DNA of 64,000 nucleotides from JAXGOI01 sp040767605 (GTDB lineage Bacteria; Bacillota; Dehalobacteriia; UBA4068): assembly GCA_040767605.1 (NCBI GenBank), contig JAXGOI010000001.1:682001-746000 (forward strand), read 5' to 3'. The notes under the pieces were generated by a model that ran no database searches, was not told the origin of the DNA, and saw only the letters and a list, made by a program, of their open reading frames with translations. Made by a program: the position numbers and the translations under genes. Positions 1-9,060 of the stretch are shown in pieces. Numbering within the stretch: the first letter of the stretch is position 1; each line of letters opens with the position of its first letter.

Positions 1-1743
1 TACCTGCTTTATCTTCCGGCCATGCAAAAAGGGGGCTAAAATATTATCCCCGGCCCAATTAAGATCCCCGGTTTTGCCTCCCCCGTCTATTACAACGGTG
101 TTCCCCCTTGGGGTAAAAACTATTGCGCAATCCCCCTGCCCTACATCTAAAAAAACTACCTCCAGCAAATCCTCCGAGCCTTTAAAAGCCTCCGGGGCCG
201 GGCCTTGATTATTCCCAAAAGGCAAAATTAAAAGTAAAATCAAAAATAAGGCTGTAATATATACGCCTTTTTTACCCCAAAGCCTGCCGATTTTAGGCAA
301 AGCCGGCATAATACTAAAATAAACTATTAAAACCAAAAAACCGGGGCGGCCAAGGGCCAGCCATGAAAACCCCAGTTGAGAAACAAAATCCGCCGTTTTA
401 TAAACAATTTCCATAAAAAAGCCGGCGCTGATTAAAAATAAGGAGGCAAGGCCGATGGAAAAGAGGGAAAATAAAGCCCCTACCAAAGCTAAAATTACCA
501 CCAGACCAATAATAAGCAAAAAAAGCTGGGATAAAACCCAGCCCCCCCAGGAGGCTAAATTAAAATACCAGGCCACCACAGGCATAGAGGCAAAGGAGGC
601 GGCAAATGTAACGGCAAAGGAGTTTTTAAGCCATTTGGGCCCCGGTAAAATACTGTAAAAAACCGGCTGCAAAAGCCCTATTCCTGCTACGGTTATAAAA
701 GAAAGCTGAAAGCCCGCGTCTAAAATCTGCAAAGGCTTCCATAATAAAACCAATATAAGGGCCAGGCCCCAGGAATTTAATAAATCCGCCTTTTCATTAA
801 ATACCGGGGCAATTAAAAATAAAGCGGCCATAATTGAGGCTCTGAGAACCGAGGCCTTAAACCCCACAATAAAAAGATAAAAGAGCAAAAAAACTGCCCC
901 TATAATCAGGCGGGGCCAGCGTCTTTTATAGCTGCCTCCAAAAACCAGCCCCGCTAAAGCCACAATATAGCCTACATGAAGGCCGGAAACGGCAAAGGCA
1001 TGCAAAATACCGGCTTGGGCCAGAGTTCTTTTTTCATAGGCGCTTAAATCACTCTTTTCGCCCAGAAAAACCCCTTTTATATATTGCCCCTGCTTATGGG
1101 GGATTTGCTCAATGGCTTTATCCAGCCTTAGCCTTATTTTAGAGGCCAAACGGCCGATAAAATTACCCTCCCCCCGGTTTATAAGGGTAATTTCTCCGCC
1201 GTAAGCTGCGGAAATTCTTCCGCTATAGCCCTGCTTTAATAAATAGCTTTCATAATCAAAGGCATTTTCATTCCCGTATAAAGAATAAGGCATAACCCGC
1301 CCCCGGGCTGTAAGCCTGTCTCCGTATAAATAACTGCCGGGGCCCTCCCCATATAAAAGCACATCCCCGCCAAAATAGGGCAGGCTGTTTACGCTTTCTG
1401 GCCGCAGGCTGAGGGAAAACCCCCCTGCCTCATTAGAAAGGCTGTTTTTTAATACCAGGCCTTCAATTATAATTTCCTCCCCTTCCGCTACCGGAAAAGG
1501 CTTTGGCTTATGCCAATCGCTGACGCTTAAAAAAATCCCCAGGGCTAAAAATAAGCCTAAGGGGGCGGCATAACCGTATTTTTTTGCCGCAATAACACTT
1601 AATACGCCCAAAGCCAGAATAATCAGGCTCGGGGTAAAACCAAAAAGCCCCGTCATCCCTAAGGCAACCCCTGCCGCAAGGGCCAAGCCATAGTAAAAAA
1701 GGGGCCGGGTAATTATACTGTTTTTACCGGGCCCTTTAATCAA
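1..1743 (-). CDS. comEC: ComEC DNA-uptake channel, 3' end cut by the window edge
   Basis: ComEC is the inner-membrane channel that takes single-stranded DNA into the cell during natural transformation. About 580 codons are visible. They start with hydrophobic segments, followed by a soluble region and the competence-domain signature AGILHAFAVSGLHVGYI. Many membrane helices come next. Then a metallo-beta-lactamase-like domain begins (FLDVGQGDCAIV, followed by VIDGGG) before the window ends. The reading frame is open back to a TTG at 1743, which overlaps the end of comEA, and the first in-frame ATG is at 1656. I prefer the overlapping TTG because it adds a plausible N-terminus, but this start is uncertain. 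The overlap with comEA indicates translational coupling. Family assignment is secure. Confidence 0.93.
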   Translation of the reverse strand, partial: MIKGPGKNSIITRPLFYYGLALAAGVALGMTGLFGFTPSLIILALGVLSVIAAKKYGYAAPLGLFLALGIFLSVSDWHKPKPFPVAEGEEIIIEGLVLKNSLSNEAGGFSLSLRPESVNSLPYFGGDVLLYGEGPGSYLYGDRLTARGRVMPYSLYGNENAFDYESYLLKQGYSGRISAAYGGEITLINRGEGNFIGRLASKIRLRLDKAIEQIPHKQGQYIKGVFLGEKSDLSAYEKRTLAQAGILHAFAVSGLHVGYIVALAGLVFGGSYKRRWPRLIIGAVFLLFYLFIVGFKASVLRASIMAALFLIAPVFNEKADLLNSWGLALILVLLWKPLQILDAGFQLSFITVAGIGLLQPVFYSILPGPKWLKNSFAVTFAASFASMPVVAWYFNLASWGGWVLSQLFLLIIGLVVILALVGALFSLFSIGLASLFLISAGFFMEIVYKTADFVSQLGFSWLALGRPGFLVLIVYFSIMPALPKIGRLWGKKGVYITALFLILLLILPFGNNQGPAPEAFKGSEDLLEVVFLDVGQGDCAIVFTPRGNTVVIDGGGKTGDLNWAGDNILAPFLHGRKIKQV

Positions 1744-2362
1744 CGCTTATCATCCCTTTAATTTTACCGTATGTAACATCGCCAATACCGGAAACTTTTT
1801 TAATATCCTCAATTTTTGTAAATTTGCCGTTATCCCGACGGTAATTAATAATTGCTCCGGCCTTACTGGGGCCGATACCGGGCAGGCTTTCCAATTCCCC
1901 GGAAGATGCGGTATTAATATTTATTTTACCGCTTATATTTGCGGCACTGTTCCCCGCCGCCGGTTTTGGGGAAGATAAATCTCTGCTTTCGGCTATATAC
2001 TCCCCGGCGGCATCTTCCTCTTTTGGCGCATAATAGATAATCAATTCCTGGCCGTCTTTAAGGAATTCCGCCTGATTTATGGCAGTTAAATAGGCCTCTT
2101 TAAGGGGTTTGGCCTCCTCCAGGGCATGGCAGACCCTGCTGCCCTGGGGAAATTGATAAACCCCCGGGGCCTCTACGGCGCCTTTAATATCAATATAAAT
2201 TTCCTCCTGAAGGGCGGTGCCGGAAGAAATCGAATTTAAAATACCCCCGTTGGAATTGTTTTTAGGCGAATATAAATGCTGCCCGTATTTTACCCCGCCC
2301 CCAAAAACCGCGGCTAAAAGAAGGAATAAGGCCAAAATATATAATTTATGTATATTTTTCAA
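1736..2362 (-). CDS. comEA: ComEA, competence DNA receptor
   Basis: ComEA binds double-stranded DNA at the outer face of the membrane and passes it to ComEC. The 208-residue protein has an N-terminal membrane anchor (about residues 7-25). A SLBB-like domain follows (about 55-112, starting IYIDIKGAVEAPGVYQFP). The C-terminus is a helix-hairpin-helix DNA-binding domain (about 147-207) with ININTA, LPGIGPSKA and VSGIGDVTYGKI. The start codon is TTG, preceded by a G-rich ribosome-binding site. The gene ends inside the start region of comEC, so the two form an operon. With the pilus genes at 37548-52682, the window encodes much of what a transformation machine needs. Confidence 0.95.
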   Translation of the reverse strand: MKNIHKLYILALFLLLAAVFGGGVKYGQHLYSPKNNSNGGILNSISSGTALQEEIYIDIKGAVEAPGVYQFPQGSRVCHALEEAKPLKEAYLTAINQAEFLKDGQELIIYYAPKEEDAAGEYIAESRDLSSPKPAAGNSAANISGKININTASSGELESLPGIGPSKAGAIINYRRDNGKFTKIEDIKKVSGIGDVTYGKIKGMISVD

Positions 2363-2489
2363 TTCGCCACCCCGCTTCGGTTAAATTTCAGCCCCCGGGG
2401 GTTTATTTTTATACCCCTCTATATAGTTAAGCATTACCTTAAAAGCCGGAATATATCGGCGCCTATATTATAAAATTTGCCTTAAAGCC

Positions 2490-2517
2490 TTGACATTAAT
2501 TTTTACGGTAATATGAT
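2490..2517 (+). promoter_or_regulatory. Sigma-A type promoter for the EamA permease
   Basis: TTGACA at 2490-2495 and TATGAT at 2512-2517 are separated by 16 bp, about 70 bp upstream of the permease start. This is a sequence match only. Confidence 0.6.
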
Positions 2518-2583
2518 TATAGAGGATATTTAAAATCCGCCCCAAGTTAGCGGGGTTTTAATATTACGGAAAGAGCTGCTTAA

Positions 2584-3558
2584 ATGAAAAAAGGTTACTT
2601 ATATGTAGCAATAGCTACCTTTTTATTCAGTACCATGGAAATAGTCTTAAAAATTACCTCTCAGGGTTTTAACCCGGTGCAGGTAAACTTTTCCCGCTTT
2701 TTTATCGGGGGTTTATTTTTAATTCCCTTTGCCCGCCAGGCAATGAAAAAGCAAAACCGGGTTTTTAAAACCGGGGATTATAAAACTTTTGCACTTTTAG
2801 GCTTTATTTGCGTGGTTATAAGCATGATGTGCTTCCAGCTAGCAGTGGAATACACCAAGGCTTCCGTGGTGGCGGTGCTTTTCAGCGGCAACCCGATTTT
2901 TTCAATTATTTTAGCCTATTTAATTTTAAAAGAGCCAATAAACTCTCCAAAAATTCTTGCCCTTATTTGCGCAATAAGCGGTATTTTAACAATTATTAAC
3001 CCCTTTGCCGCAAAGCTGAACCCGGCAGGGGTATTCTTTGCCCTTTTATCTACTTTGGCCTTTGCCCTTTACAGCGTGCTTGCCAAAAAGCCCTGCGCTA
3101 AACTGGGAGGCATTGTCGTTACCTCTATGAGCTTTATTTTTGGCAGTTTAGAGCTGCTTATTTTAATTATGCTTGCTAAAATTCCCTTAATCTCCGCCTT
3201 TCTCAGCGCTAGGGACCTGGAAACTTTTGCATCTGTCCCCTTATTCAGCGGGTATAATCTAAATAATATTTTATATATGGTATATATATTTGTTTTTGTA
3301 ACAGGCATTGGCTATGCCATGTATTTTAAGGCTTTAGAGCATACCTCTATTTCCACCGTTGCCTTAATATTTTTCTTTAAGCCTATTTTAGCCCCTATTT
3401 TCGCCTTTTTAACAATTAAAGAAAATATTCCCTTAAATATGATTATCGGGATTGGGATTGTGCTTATCGGCTCCCTTTTTGCTATTTACGGGAATAAAAA
3501 GGCGGCTTCGGCCCTTATAAGCAATAAAAACCTGCCTCAAAATAACTCAGAAGCATAA
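2584..3558 (+). CDS. EamA/DMT-family permease
   Basis: This 324-residue protein belongs to the drug/metabolite transporter superfamily, made of two EamA repeats with about ten membrane helices. The first repeat covers roughly residues 3-140 and includes FIGGLFLIPFARQAMKK and the conserved end of the repeat with LKEPI. The second covers roughly 150-305 and ends FKPILAPIFAFLTIKENI followed by a glycine-rich last helix. The substrate cannot be read from the sequence, and members export amino acids, nucleotides or other metabolites. It is a single gene with its own promoter and terminator and faces leuS. A region of about 30 residues between helices near position 200-230 is longer than usual. Confidence 0.88.
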   Translation: MKKGYLYVAIATFLFSTMEIVLKITSQGFNPVQVNFSRFFIGGLFLIPFARQAMKKQNRVFKTGDYKTFALLGFICVVISMMCFQLAVEYTKASVVAVLFSGNPIFSIILAYLILKEPINSPKILALICAISGILTIINPFAAKLNPAGVFFALLSTLAFALYSVLAKKPCAKLGGIVVTSMSFIFGSLELLILIMLAKIPLISAFLSARDLETFASVPLFSGYNLNNILYMVYIFVFVTGIGYAMYFKALEHTSISTVALIFFFKPILAPIFAFLTIKENIPLNMIIGIGIVLIGSLFAIYGNKKAASALISNKNLPQNNSEA

Positions 3559-3587
3559 TTTCTCCGCCGCAAACAAAAAACCTTTAA

Positions 3588-3618
3588 AAAACGCCCTAAA
3601 AAGGGCGTTTTCTTTATT
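3588..3618. terminator. Bidirectional intrinsic terminator between eamA and leuS
   Basis: A hairpin with stem AAAACGCCC/GGGCGTTTT has T-rich flanks on both strands. It lies between the convergent permease gene and leuS, so it can end transcripts from both sides. Confidence 0.85.
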
Positions 3619-3659
3619 TAACAACAGCAGACAGCAATATACAACAATATACGGCAATA

Positions 3660-6140
3660 TTAACCGGTTTTTACCACAATATTAACCAGCTTTTTGGGGA
3701 TGGCAATAATTTTTACAATTTGCCTGCCCTCCGTCCATTTTAATAAATCCGGGGAGTTTTTTATAGCCTCTGCTAAACCCTGATTATCTAATGCGCTGGG
3801 TACAAACATCCTTTCACGGATTTTACCGTTAACCTGCACCACAATTTCAACCTCATCTCTAATAAGGGCTTTATCATCGTATTCCGGCCAGCTCTGCAAA
3901 TGGATGCTCTCTTTAAAGCCGGCATCCTGCCAAAGCTCTTCCGTAATATGAGGGGCAAAAGGCGCTAAAATTAAAAGGAGCTTTTCCAGCCCTTCTTTAA
4001 TTATTGAGGCTTTTGGGGCGGGGCTTTCCAAATAATCATACAGGCCGTTAACCATTTCCATAATTGCGCTTATAGCCGTATTAAAGTTAAAACGCAGAGA
4101 AATATCATCCCCGGCCTTCTTAACGGCCGTATTAATAATTAAAAGTGCCTCTTTATCCGCCGGGTTTAAGCCGACCCCTTCACCATTTTCTCCCGGCTCT
4201 GCCCCGGGGAGGGCTATAATTTGCCTGGCCAAGCGCCATACCCGGTTAAGAAAACGGAAGCAGCCCTCTACCGCACTGTCATTCCATTCCAAATCCCTTT
4301 CCGGGGGACTGGCAAAAAGAATAAATAAGCGGGCCGTATCGGCGCCGTATTTTTTTATAATTTCTTCCGGGCTTACAACATTACCTTTAGATTTACTCAT
4401 TTTGCTGCCGTCTTTTAAAACCATGCCCTGAGTAAGAAGGTTTGTAAAGGGCTCCTCCACACCTACCAAATCTAAATCATATAAAACCTTGCAGAAGAAG
4501 CGGGCATACATTAAATGCAAAATAGCATGCTCCACCCCGCCTATATACTGGTCTACCGCCATCCAATAATTTACTTTATCTCTGGCAAAGGCTTCTTTAT
4601 CGTTATTGGCATCGCAAAAACGCAAAAAATACCAGGAGGAACACATAAAAGTATCCATAGTATCCATTTCCCGGCTTGCTTTGCCTCCGCATTTTGGGCA
4701 AACCGCCTGGGAAAAGCTGGGGCTGGTCTTTAAAGGGGATTCTCCGCTGGGCTTAAATTCCACATCCGCAGGTAAAAGCACCGGCAAATCCTCCTCGGGA
4801 ACAGGCACCATACCGCATTTTTCACAATATAAAATAGGTATGGGGGCCCCCCAATAACGCTGACGGGAAATTAACCAATCCCTAAGCCTAAAATTTATGG
4901 TTTTCTCCCCTTTGCCCCGGGAGGCCAAAGCCTCGACCATTTTATCCATGGCGTTGGGGCGATTAGGCAAACCGTCAAATTCGCCGCAATTTATTATTAT
5001 GCCGTCTTCCTCATAGGCTTCCGTAAGGGGTGAGCCGTCAAAGCCCTCAGGCATAATTACCTGTTTAATTTCCAAACCGTACTTTTTGGCAAAATCAAAA
5101 TCCCGCTGGTCATGAGCAGGCACCCCCATAACAGCCCCTGTGCCATAATCCATTAAAACATAATTTGTTATCCAAATGGGTATTTCTTCCCCTGTCATGG
5201 GGTTTATGGCATAAGCCCCGATGGGCAAGCCTTCTTTTTCCAATTCTGTGGAAATTCTATCTATTTGAGAAAGCTTTTGAACCTTGCGAATAAACTCTTT
5301 AACCGGCTTTTCATATTCCGTACCTTGAGTAAGCTTGGCTACCATAGGGTGCTCCGGAGCTAAAACCATATAGGTAACCCCAAAAACAGTATCCGGGCGG
5401 GTGGTAAAAACCGGGAGTAAATCCCCCTCTTTAGTGGTAAAGGTAATTTTTGCCCCCTCGCTCCTGCCTATCCAGTTTTTTTGCATGGTTTTAACCTTTT
5501 CCGGCCAGCCGGGGAGCTTGGGCAAATCATCCAAAAGCCTTTGGGCATAATCTGTAATTTTAAAAAACCACTGTTCTAAATCCTTCTTTTCCACCTGGCT
5601 TTCGCAGCGTTCGCAGCGGTCCTCAATAACCTGCTCATTAGCTAAAACAGTAGCGCAGGAGGGGCACCAGTTAACGGCGGCCTTTTTTTTATAAGCCAGG
5701 CCTTTTTTAAAAAGCTGTAAAAAAAGCCATTGTGTCCAATGATAATATTCCGGGGTGCAGGTGGCAATTTCCCTGCTCCAATCATAGCTTATCCCCATGG
5801 TTTTTAATTGCCCTTTCATCGCCGCCATATTTGACCTGGTCCAGGGGTCCGGGTGAATGCCATGCTTTATAGCGGCATTTTCCGCCGGCAGGCCAAAGGC
5901 ATCATAACCTATGGGGTGCAATACATTAAAGCCCTGCATGGTTTTATAGCGGGCAACAACATCCCCTATGGAATAATTTCTAACATGCCCCATATGCAAA
6001 TTGCCGGAGGGGTAAGGAAACATTTCCAAAACATAGTATTTAGGCCGGGAAACATCCTCCGTAACTCTGTAAATATCCGTATCGTCCCAATTTTTCTGCC
6101 ATTTCGCTTCTATTGCTTTAAAATCATACTTTTTTTCCAT
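3660..6140 (-). CDS. leuS: Leucyl-tRNA synthetase
   Basis: This class I synthetase charges tRNA-Leu with leucine. The 826-residue length is normal for a bacterial LeuRS. The HIGH signature is in PYPSGNLHMGHVRN near residue 50 and the KMSKS loop is DGSKMSKSKGN near 580. The CP1 editing domain lies in between, and includes the threonine-rich TTRPDT and GVPAHDQRDFDF. Four cysteines in the zinc-binding insertion are visible (CPSC and CERC). I start it at the ATG at 6140 because GGAGGG lies 6 bp upstream. An upstream in-frame start would add eight residues without a ribosome-binding site. No T-box leader fits in the short upstream region. Confidence 0.98.
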   Translation of the reverse strand: MEKKYDFKAIEAKWQKNWDDTDIYRVTEDVSRPKYYVLEMFPYPSGNLHMGHVRNYSIGDVVARYKTMQGFNVLHPIGYDAFGLPAENAAIKHGIHPDPWTRSNMAAMKGQLKTMGISYDWSREIATCTPEYYHWTQWLFLQLFKKGLAYKKKAAVNWCPSCATVLANEQVIEDRCERCESQVEKKDLEQWFFKITDYAQRLLDDLPKLPGWPEKVKTMQKNWIGRSEGAKITFTTKEGDLLPVFTTRPDTVFGVTYMVLAPEHPMVAKLTQGTEYEKPVKEFIRKVQKLSQIDRISTELEKEGLPIGAYAINPMTGEEIPIWITNYVLMDYGTGAVMGVPAHDQRDFDFAKKYGLEIKQVIMPEGFDGSPLTEAYEEDGIIINCGEFDGLPNRPNAMDKMVEALASRGKGEKTINFRLRDWLISRQRYWGAPIPILYCEKCGMVPVPEEDLPVLLPADVEFKPSGESPLKTSPSFSQAVCPKCGGKASREMDTMDTFMCSSWYFLRFCDANNDKEAFARDKVNYWMAVDQYIGGVEHAILHLMYARFFCKVLYDLDLVGVEEPFTNLLTQGMVLKDGSKMSKSKGNVVSPEEIIKKYGADTARLFILFASPPERDLEWNDSAVEGCFRFLNRVWRLARQIIALPGAEPGENGEGVGLNPADKEALLIINTAVKKAGDDISLRFNFNTAISAIMEMVNGLYDYLESPAPKASIIKEGLEKLLLILAPFAPHITEELWQDAGFKESIHLQSWPEYDDKALIRDEVEIVVQVNGKIRERMFVPSALDNQGLAEAIKNSPDLLKWTEGRQIVKIIAIPKKLVNIVVKTG

Positions 6141-6175
6141 TCCAGACCCTCCAAAATAAGGCATTACACCGTTTG

Positions 6176-6204
6176 ATTTTACTATATATTCTAGGAATAT
6201 TCAA
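6176..6204 (-). promoter_or_regulatory. Promoter of leuS
   Basis: Read on the minus strand, TTGAAT (6204-6199) and TAAAAT (6181-6176) are 17 bp apart. The transcript would begin about 30 nt before the leuS start, too short for a T-box riboswitch. Confidence 0.6.
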
Positions 6205-6250
6205 GCCTGGCTAAAACAACAGGTTAAGGGGGACAAGAGAAAGCAAAATC

Positions 6251-6279
6251 TGTAAATTCCCAAAAAAACATGGTATAAT
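6251..6279 (+). promoter_or_regulatory. Promoter of the chromate-transporter pair
   Basis: TGTAAA at 6251-6256 and TATAAT at 6274-6279 are 17 bp apart, about 30 bp upstream of the first chrA-like gene. It is back to back with the leuS promoter. Confidence 0.6.
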
Positions 6280-6310
6280 TAATTTTAAGAATATTTAACG
6301 AGGCGGCCCC

Positions 6311-6907
6311 ATGAATACAGAACCTGCAAAAAGCTGCAGCTTAGGCAAATTATATTTGCTTTTTACAAAACTGGGTGCTTTAACCTTCGGCGGCGGCTTA
6401 AGTATGATACCCCTTTTAGAAAGGGAATTAGTAAAAAGCTGCGCCTTATTAAGCAGAGATGAATTTGCCGATATGCTTACCATAACAAATAGCGCCCCCG
6501 GTACCTTTGCCGCAAATTCTTCAACCTATATAGGCTATAAGCTGCGGGGAATACCCGGCGCCATAGTTTGCCTTTTAGGCAATATTACCGTGCCCTTTTT
6601 TTTAATTATTATTATCAGCGCTTTAATTCTTAATCAGGGGCAAAATATTTGGCTAGAGCGGTTTTTTATGGGAGTGCGCCCCGCGGTAATAGCCTTAATT
6701 TTTTTTGCAGGCCTAAATGTAGGCAAAAGAGCCGTTAAAGAAAAGGCCCATTGGGTTTTAGCTTTTATAGCTCTTATTCTGATTATATATACAAGCCTTA
6801 ACCCTATTTTTTTAATTATTTTTGGCGCCGTATCCGGCATCCTTTTAGGGCTTTATAAAGATAAAAAGCCAAAGGCTAAAAAAACCCCAAATGAAAGGGG
6901 AAATTAA
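6311..6907 (+). CDS. Chromate transporter family, first half-size subunit
   Basis: This is a 198-residue CHR-family membrane protein. The hallmarks are LGALTFGGGLSMIPLLERELV near residue 20 (glycine-rich first helix) and the proline-rich NSAPGTFAANSSTYIGYKL around residue 60-78. The family includes ChrA, which exports chromate, and short forms encoded as adjacent pairs that are thought to act together. The physiological substrate of such pairs in anaerobes is often unknown. The second gene begins two bases after this stop. Calling it a chromate exporter would go beyond the sequence evidence. Confidence 0.9.
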   Translation: MNTEPAKSCSLGKLYLLFTKLGALTFGGGLSMIPLLERELVKSCALLSRDEFADMLTITNSAPGTFAANSSTYIGYKLRGIPGAIVCLLGNITVPFFLIIIISALILNQGQNIWLERFFMGVRPAVIALIFFAGLNVGKRAVKEKAHWVLAFIALILIIYTSLNPIFLIIFGAVSGILLGLYKDKKPKAKKTPNERGN

Positions 6908-6909
6908 AT

Positions 6910-7434
6910 ATGCTGATTTTAGCCCAGCTTTTTTTAACATTTGCCTTTATCAGCTGCTTTGGCTTTGGGGGGGGCTATGGCTTTTTACCCCTTATTCAGC
7001 AGCAGATTATTGACGCCCACGGCTGGATGACAATTAATGAATTTACAGATATGATTGCGATAGCCGAAAGCACCCCGGGGCCTATTGCCATAAATACCGC
7101 CACCTATGTGGGGTTTAAAATGGCCGGAATCCCCGGCGCCTTTCTGGCCACCATGGGGCTGGTGCTGCCCACATTTTTTCTTATCCTGCTGCTTTCCGCC
7201 CTCTTTCTTAAGCATAAAGAAAAGCCCCTTATAAAAAATGCTTTTTTAGGCATGGCGCCGGTTATTGCCGCAATGATTACCGGCACAGCCCTAAAAATGG
7301 GCCTTAGCAATATTAACAGCCTTTTACAATTATCCGCCGCCCTTATTGTGCTTATTTTGGCCGCCAAAAGTAAAATCCACCCCGCTTTTTTATTATTGGG
7401 CATGGGTATAATTGGGCTTTTTATCCCCTTTTAA
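6910..7434 (+). CDS. Chromate transporter family, second half-size subunit
   Basis: This 174-residue protein is homologous to its upstream neighbour. It has the same glycine-rich opening (SCFGFGGGYGFLPLIQQQII) and the ESTPGPIAINTATYVGFKMAG motif near residue 57. Five or six hydrophobic helices follow. The two genes are separated by 2 bp and share one promoter, so they probably form a heterodimer equivalent to one full-length ChrA. The two halves differ considerably from each other, as usual for paired short CHR proteins. Confidence 0.9.
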   Translation: MLILAQLFLTFAFISCFGFGGGYGFLPLIQQQIIDAHGWMTINEFTDMIAIAESTPGPIAINTATYVGFKMAGIPGAFLATMGLVLPTFFLILLLSALFLKHKEKPLIKNAFLGMAPVIAAMITGTALKMGLSNINSLLQLSAALIVLILAAKSKIHPAFLLLGMGIIGLFIPF

Positions 7435-7481
7435 ATATGTTTTTACTTCCCGGCTTTATTAACCTTTTAATTGATTATCTA

Positions 7482-7510
7482 TTGACAGGGAACTGCTTCA
7501 ATGCTATAAT
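7482..7510 (+). promoter_or_regulatory. Consensus promoter of the tRNA-Ala locus
   Basis: A perfect TTGACA (7482-7487) and a perfect TATAAT (7505-7510) have the ideal 17 bp spacing, the strongest promoter-like sequence in the window. The transcript would run about 230 nt through a tRNA remnant before the intact tRNA. In the original arrangement the tRNA was probably closer. Confidence 0.85.
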
Positions 7511-7638
7511 ATTTTTTGTCTTGTCAGGCATTTATACTATTTGTGGTATACCTTGGCCGGAGCCTTCAATATGGTAAACCAACCTAAATAACAGGAGCAA
7601 GGGAATAGGCTTAAAAACTAATACTTTTTCTAAAATAT

Positions 7639-7660
7639 GGGGGTATAGCTCAGCTGGGAG
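7639..7660 (+). pseudogene. 5' remnant of a tRNA-Ala gene
   Basis: The 22 bases here are identical to the first 22 bases of the intact tRNA-Ala at 7750 (acceptor strand and D-arm start). The match then stops and an unrelated sequence follows. The roughly 70 bases before this remnant resemble the roughly 80 bases before the intact gene (both contain TAAACCA followed by a stretch ending TTTTTCTAAAA or similar). A tandem unit was therefore duplicated and then partly deleted. Confidence 0.8.
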
Positions 7661-7749
7661 CGCGAGTTAAACAGTAAACCACCCCAAATAAAATGGGCAA
7701 GCGAATGGCATTGAAAATTGAATAAATCTTTCTAAAAATGGAAAAATCT

Positions 7750-7825
<76 letters not shown>

Positions 7826-7829
7826 TCAA

Positions 7830-7862
7830 AGCCTTGAAAACACTACGTTTTCAAGGCTTTTT
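7830..7862 (+). terminator. Terminator of tRNA-Ala
   Basis: The 12-bp stem AGCCTTGAAAAC/GTTTTCAAGGCT with loop ACTAC is followed by T residues, starting 5 bp after the tRNA. An almost identical copy lies at 9028-9060. Confidence 0.93.
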
Positions 7863-7876
7863 CCTTTCCTGTAAAT

Positions 7877-8212
7877 TCAGAACGAAACAACCTTTTGCGT
7901 GCTTTCAGTCAGTAAAACCGGGCCATTTTCCTGCATTAACCCCAAGTGAGCTATACCCCCGACTTTTTCAAAATCAATGGTAAAATCAATCTCGATTTCA
8001 TAGCCGCGCCTGACCCGGACAGACTTCATAATGCGCGCCAGAATCATTTTCTTGGTTTCCATGTCGCACTCGTCGTACATATCCGCCCATGTCCGCAGAT
8101 TGTCGAACTGCTGTGAAAGGGCATCCTTCATTTTTTCGCCGTCCTGGATTTGATCCTCCAACTGCTTGACGCTCTGTTCGGCGTCGGCAGCTTTTGCTTT
8201 TGCATCCTCGTA
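7877..8212 (-). pseudogene. C-terminal fragment of a large serine recombinase
   Basis: About 110 codons in one minus-strand frame encode a coiled-coil stretch (rich in AKAADAEQSVKQLEDQI) and then DMYDECDMETKKMILARIMKS. A beta-rich end with YEIEIDFTIDFEK follows. This is the typical C-terminal tail of large serine recombinases of integrative elements (the part after the zinc-ribbon domain). The catalytic and DNA-binding domains are missing. The homology breaks near 8212, where a plus-strand coding stretch begins. The fragment starts about 50 bp after the tRNA-Ala, a usual place for integrases. It cannot be active. Confidence 0.75.
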
Positions 8213-8649
8213 TCGACGACCCCAAATGGTTTCGCAACCGTGACTTCATTGGCAAGAAATGGAGCAAAAAGTACGTTCGCGCCGTCCAAGCAGTGCTGAC
8301 TTCAACACATGGTAAAATTGGACGAGGTAAACAGTTTTTTGAGGCCGCTTTTGGTGCCGACGAAGCCGAATTTCACGAAATAATGATGATGCCGGAGGCT
8401 CTCATTATTCGCCGTTTTGAGCATGATCAGGCAAAACGTGAGCGGTTTGACAGGGTCGCTGATTATATTGATGCTTGCGACAATATTACTGACGAGTGGC
8501 GAGTAGCTTTTTACGCCCTAAATGATCATCAGAAGGAAATAGCGAATCCTATTATTCATAAGAATCGATTTGCTGATGAGGATATTGCGGTTGACGACCC
8601 TGCGGTTAGCAATGTGCTTCGATTTTATCAAATACGTCGTCCGGATTAA
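8211..8649 (+). pseudogene. Unrecognised C-terminal protein fragment in the tRNA-linked element
   Basis: An open frame of about 146 codons reads from the break in the recombinase fragment. It begins IDDPKWFRNRDFIGKKW and ends YQIRRPD. It has no convincing start: the only upstream ATG lies inside the antisense of the recombinase remnant and has no ribosome-binding site. The sequence is charged, soluble and looks like real coding sequence. The frame is probably the 3' part of a longer gene that lost its 5' end when the recombinase gene was cut. I do not recognise the family. Codon use here (more mixed third positions, CGT/CGC arginines) differs from the flanking genes, consistent with foreign origin. 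Confidence 0.5.
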
Positions 8650-8964
8650 TTAGCTTGAGACTTAGAGTTTTACCCTTTATACTGAGAGACGAATAGACCG
8701 ATATACCATGCCATTCAGTCGGGGTTTTAATGCCATTGGAGCGCCCCGTCAATGCCATTCATTCGCCCGCAAAAATAGTAATATGATGTATGCAATCTAA
8801 GGGGCATGGGATAGGGATAAGTGATTTCTTTGTTGTTGGTGTCGAGGCCATTCAGTTGAGGGGTATTTTCAAAAAACCCTGAATTATCAAGGGTTTCCGG
8901 CTACGGTCAAAAAGAACCACCCATAGAAACACTTCGTTTTCGGGGGTGGTTTACCGTATGCGCC
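8650..8964. other. Non-coding debris of the tRNA-linked element
   Basis: I see no gene in this stretch. It has four short copies of a GCCATTC core (near 8709, 8731, 8752 and 8848) that resemble the complement of the tRNA-Ala anticodon arm. A long hairpin at about 8908-8953 has outer arms AACCACCC and GGGTGGTT. The 3' arm, GGGGTGGTTTAC, is an inverted copy of GTAAACCACCCC found at 7674-7685 on the other side of the tRNA. Confidence 0.5.
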
Positions 8965-9023
<59 letters not shown>

Positions 9024-9027
9024 TAAA

Positions 9028-9060
9028 AGCCTTGAAAACATTATGTTTTCAAGGCTTTTT
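9028..9060 (+). terminator. Terminator copy behind the tRNA-Ala 3' remnant
   Basis: The stem is the same AGCCTTGAAAAC/GTTTTCAAGGCT as after the intact tRNA, with loop ATTAT. It shows that a whole tRNA-plus-terminator unit once stood here. Confidence 0.9.

Noticed and set aside
6141..6310. T-box riboswitch upstream of leuS
   Set aside because: The promoter lies about 30 nt before the start codon. There is no room for the stem I specifier and antiterminator.
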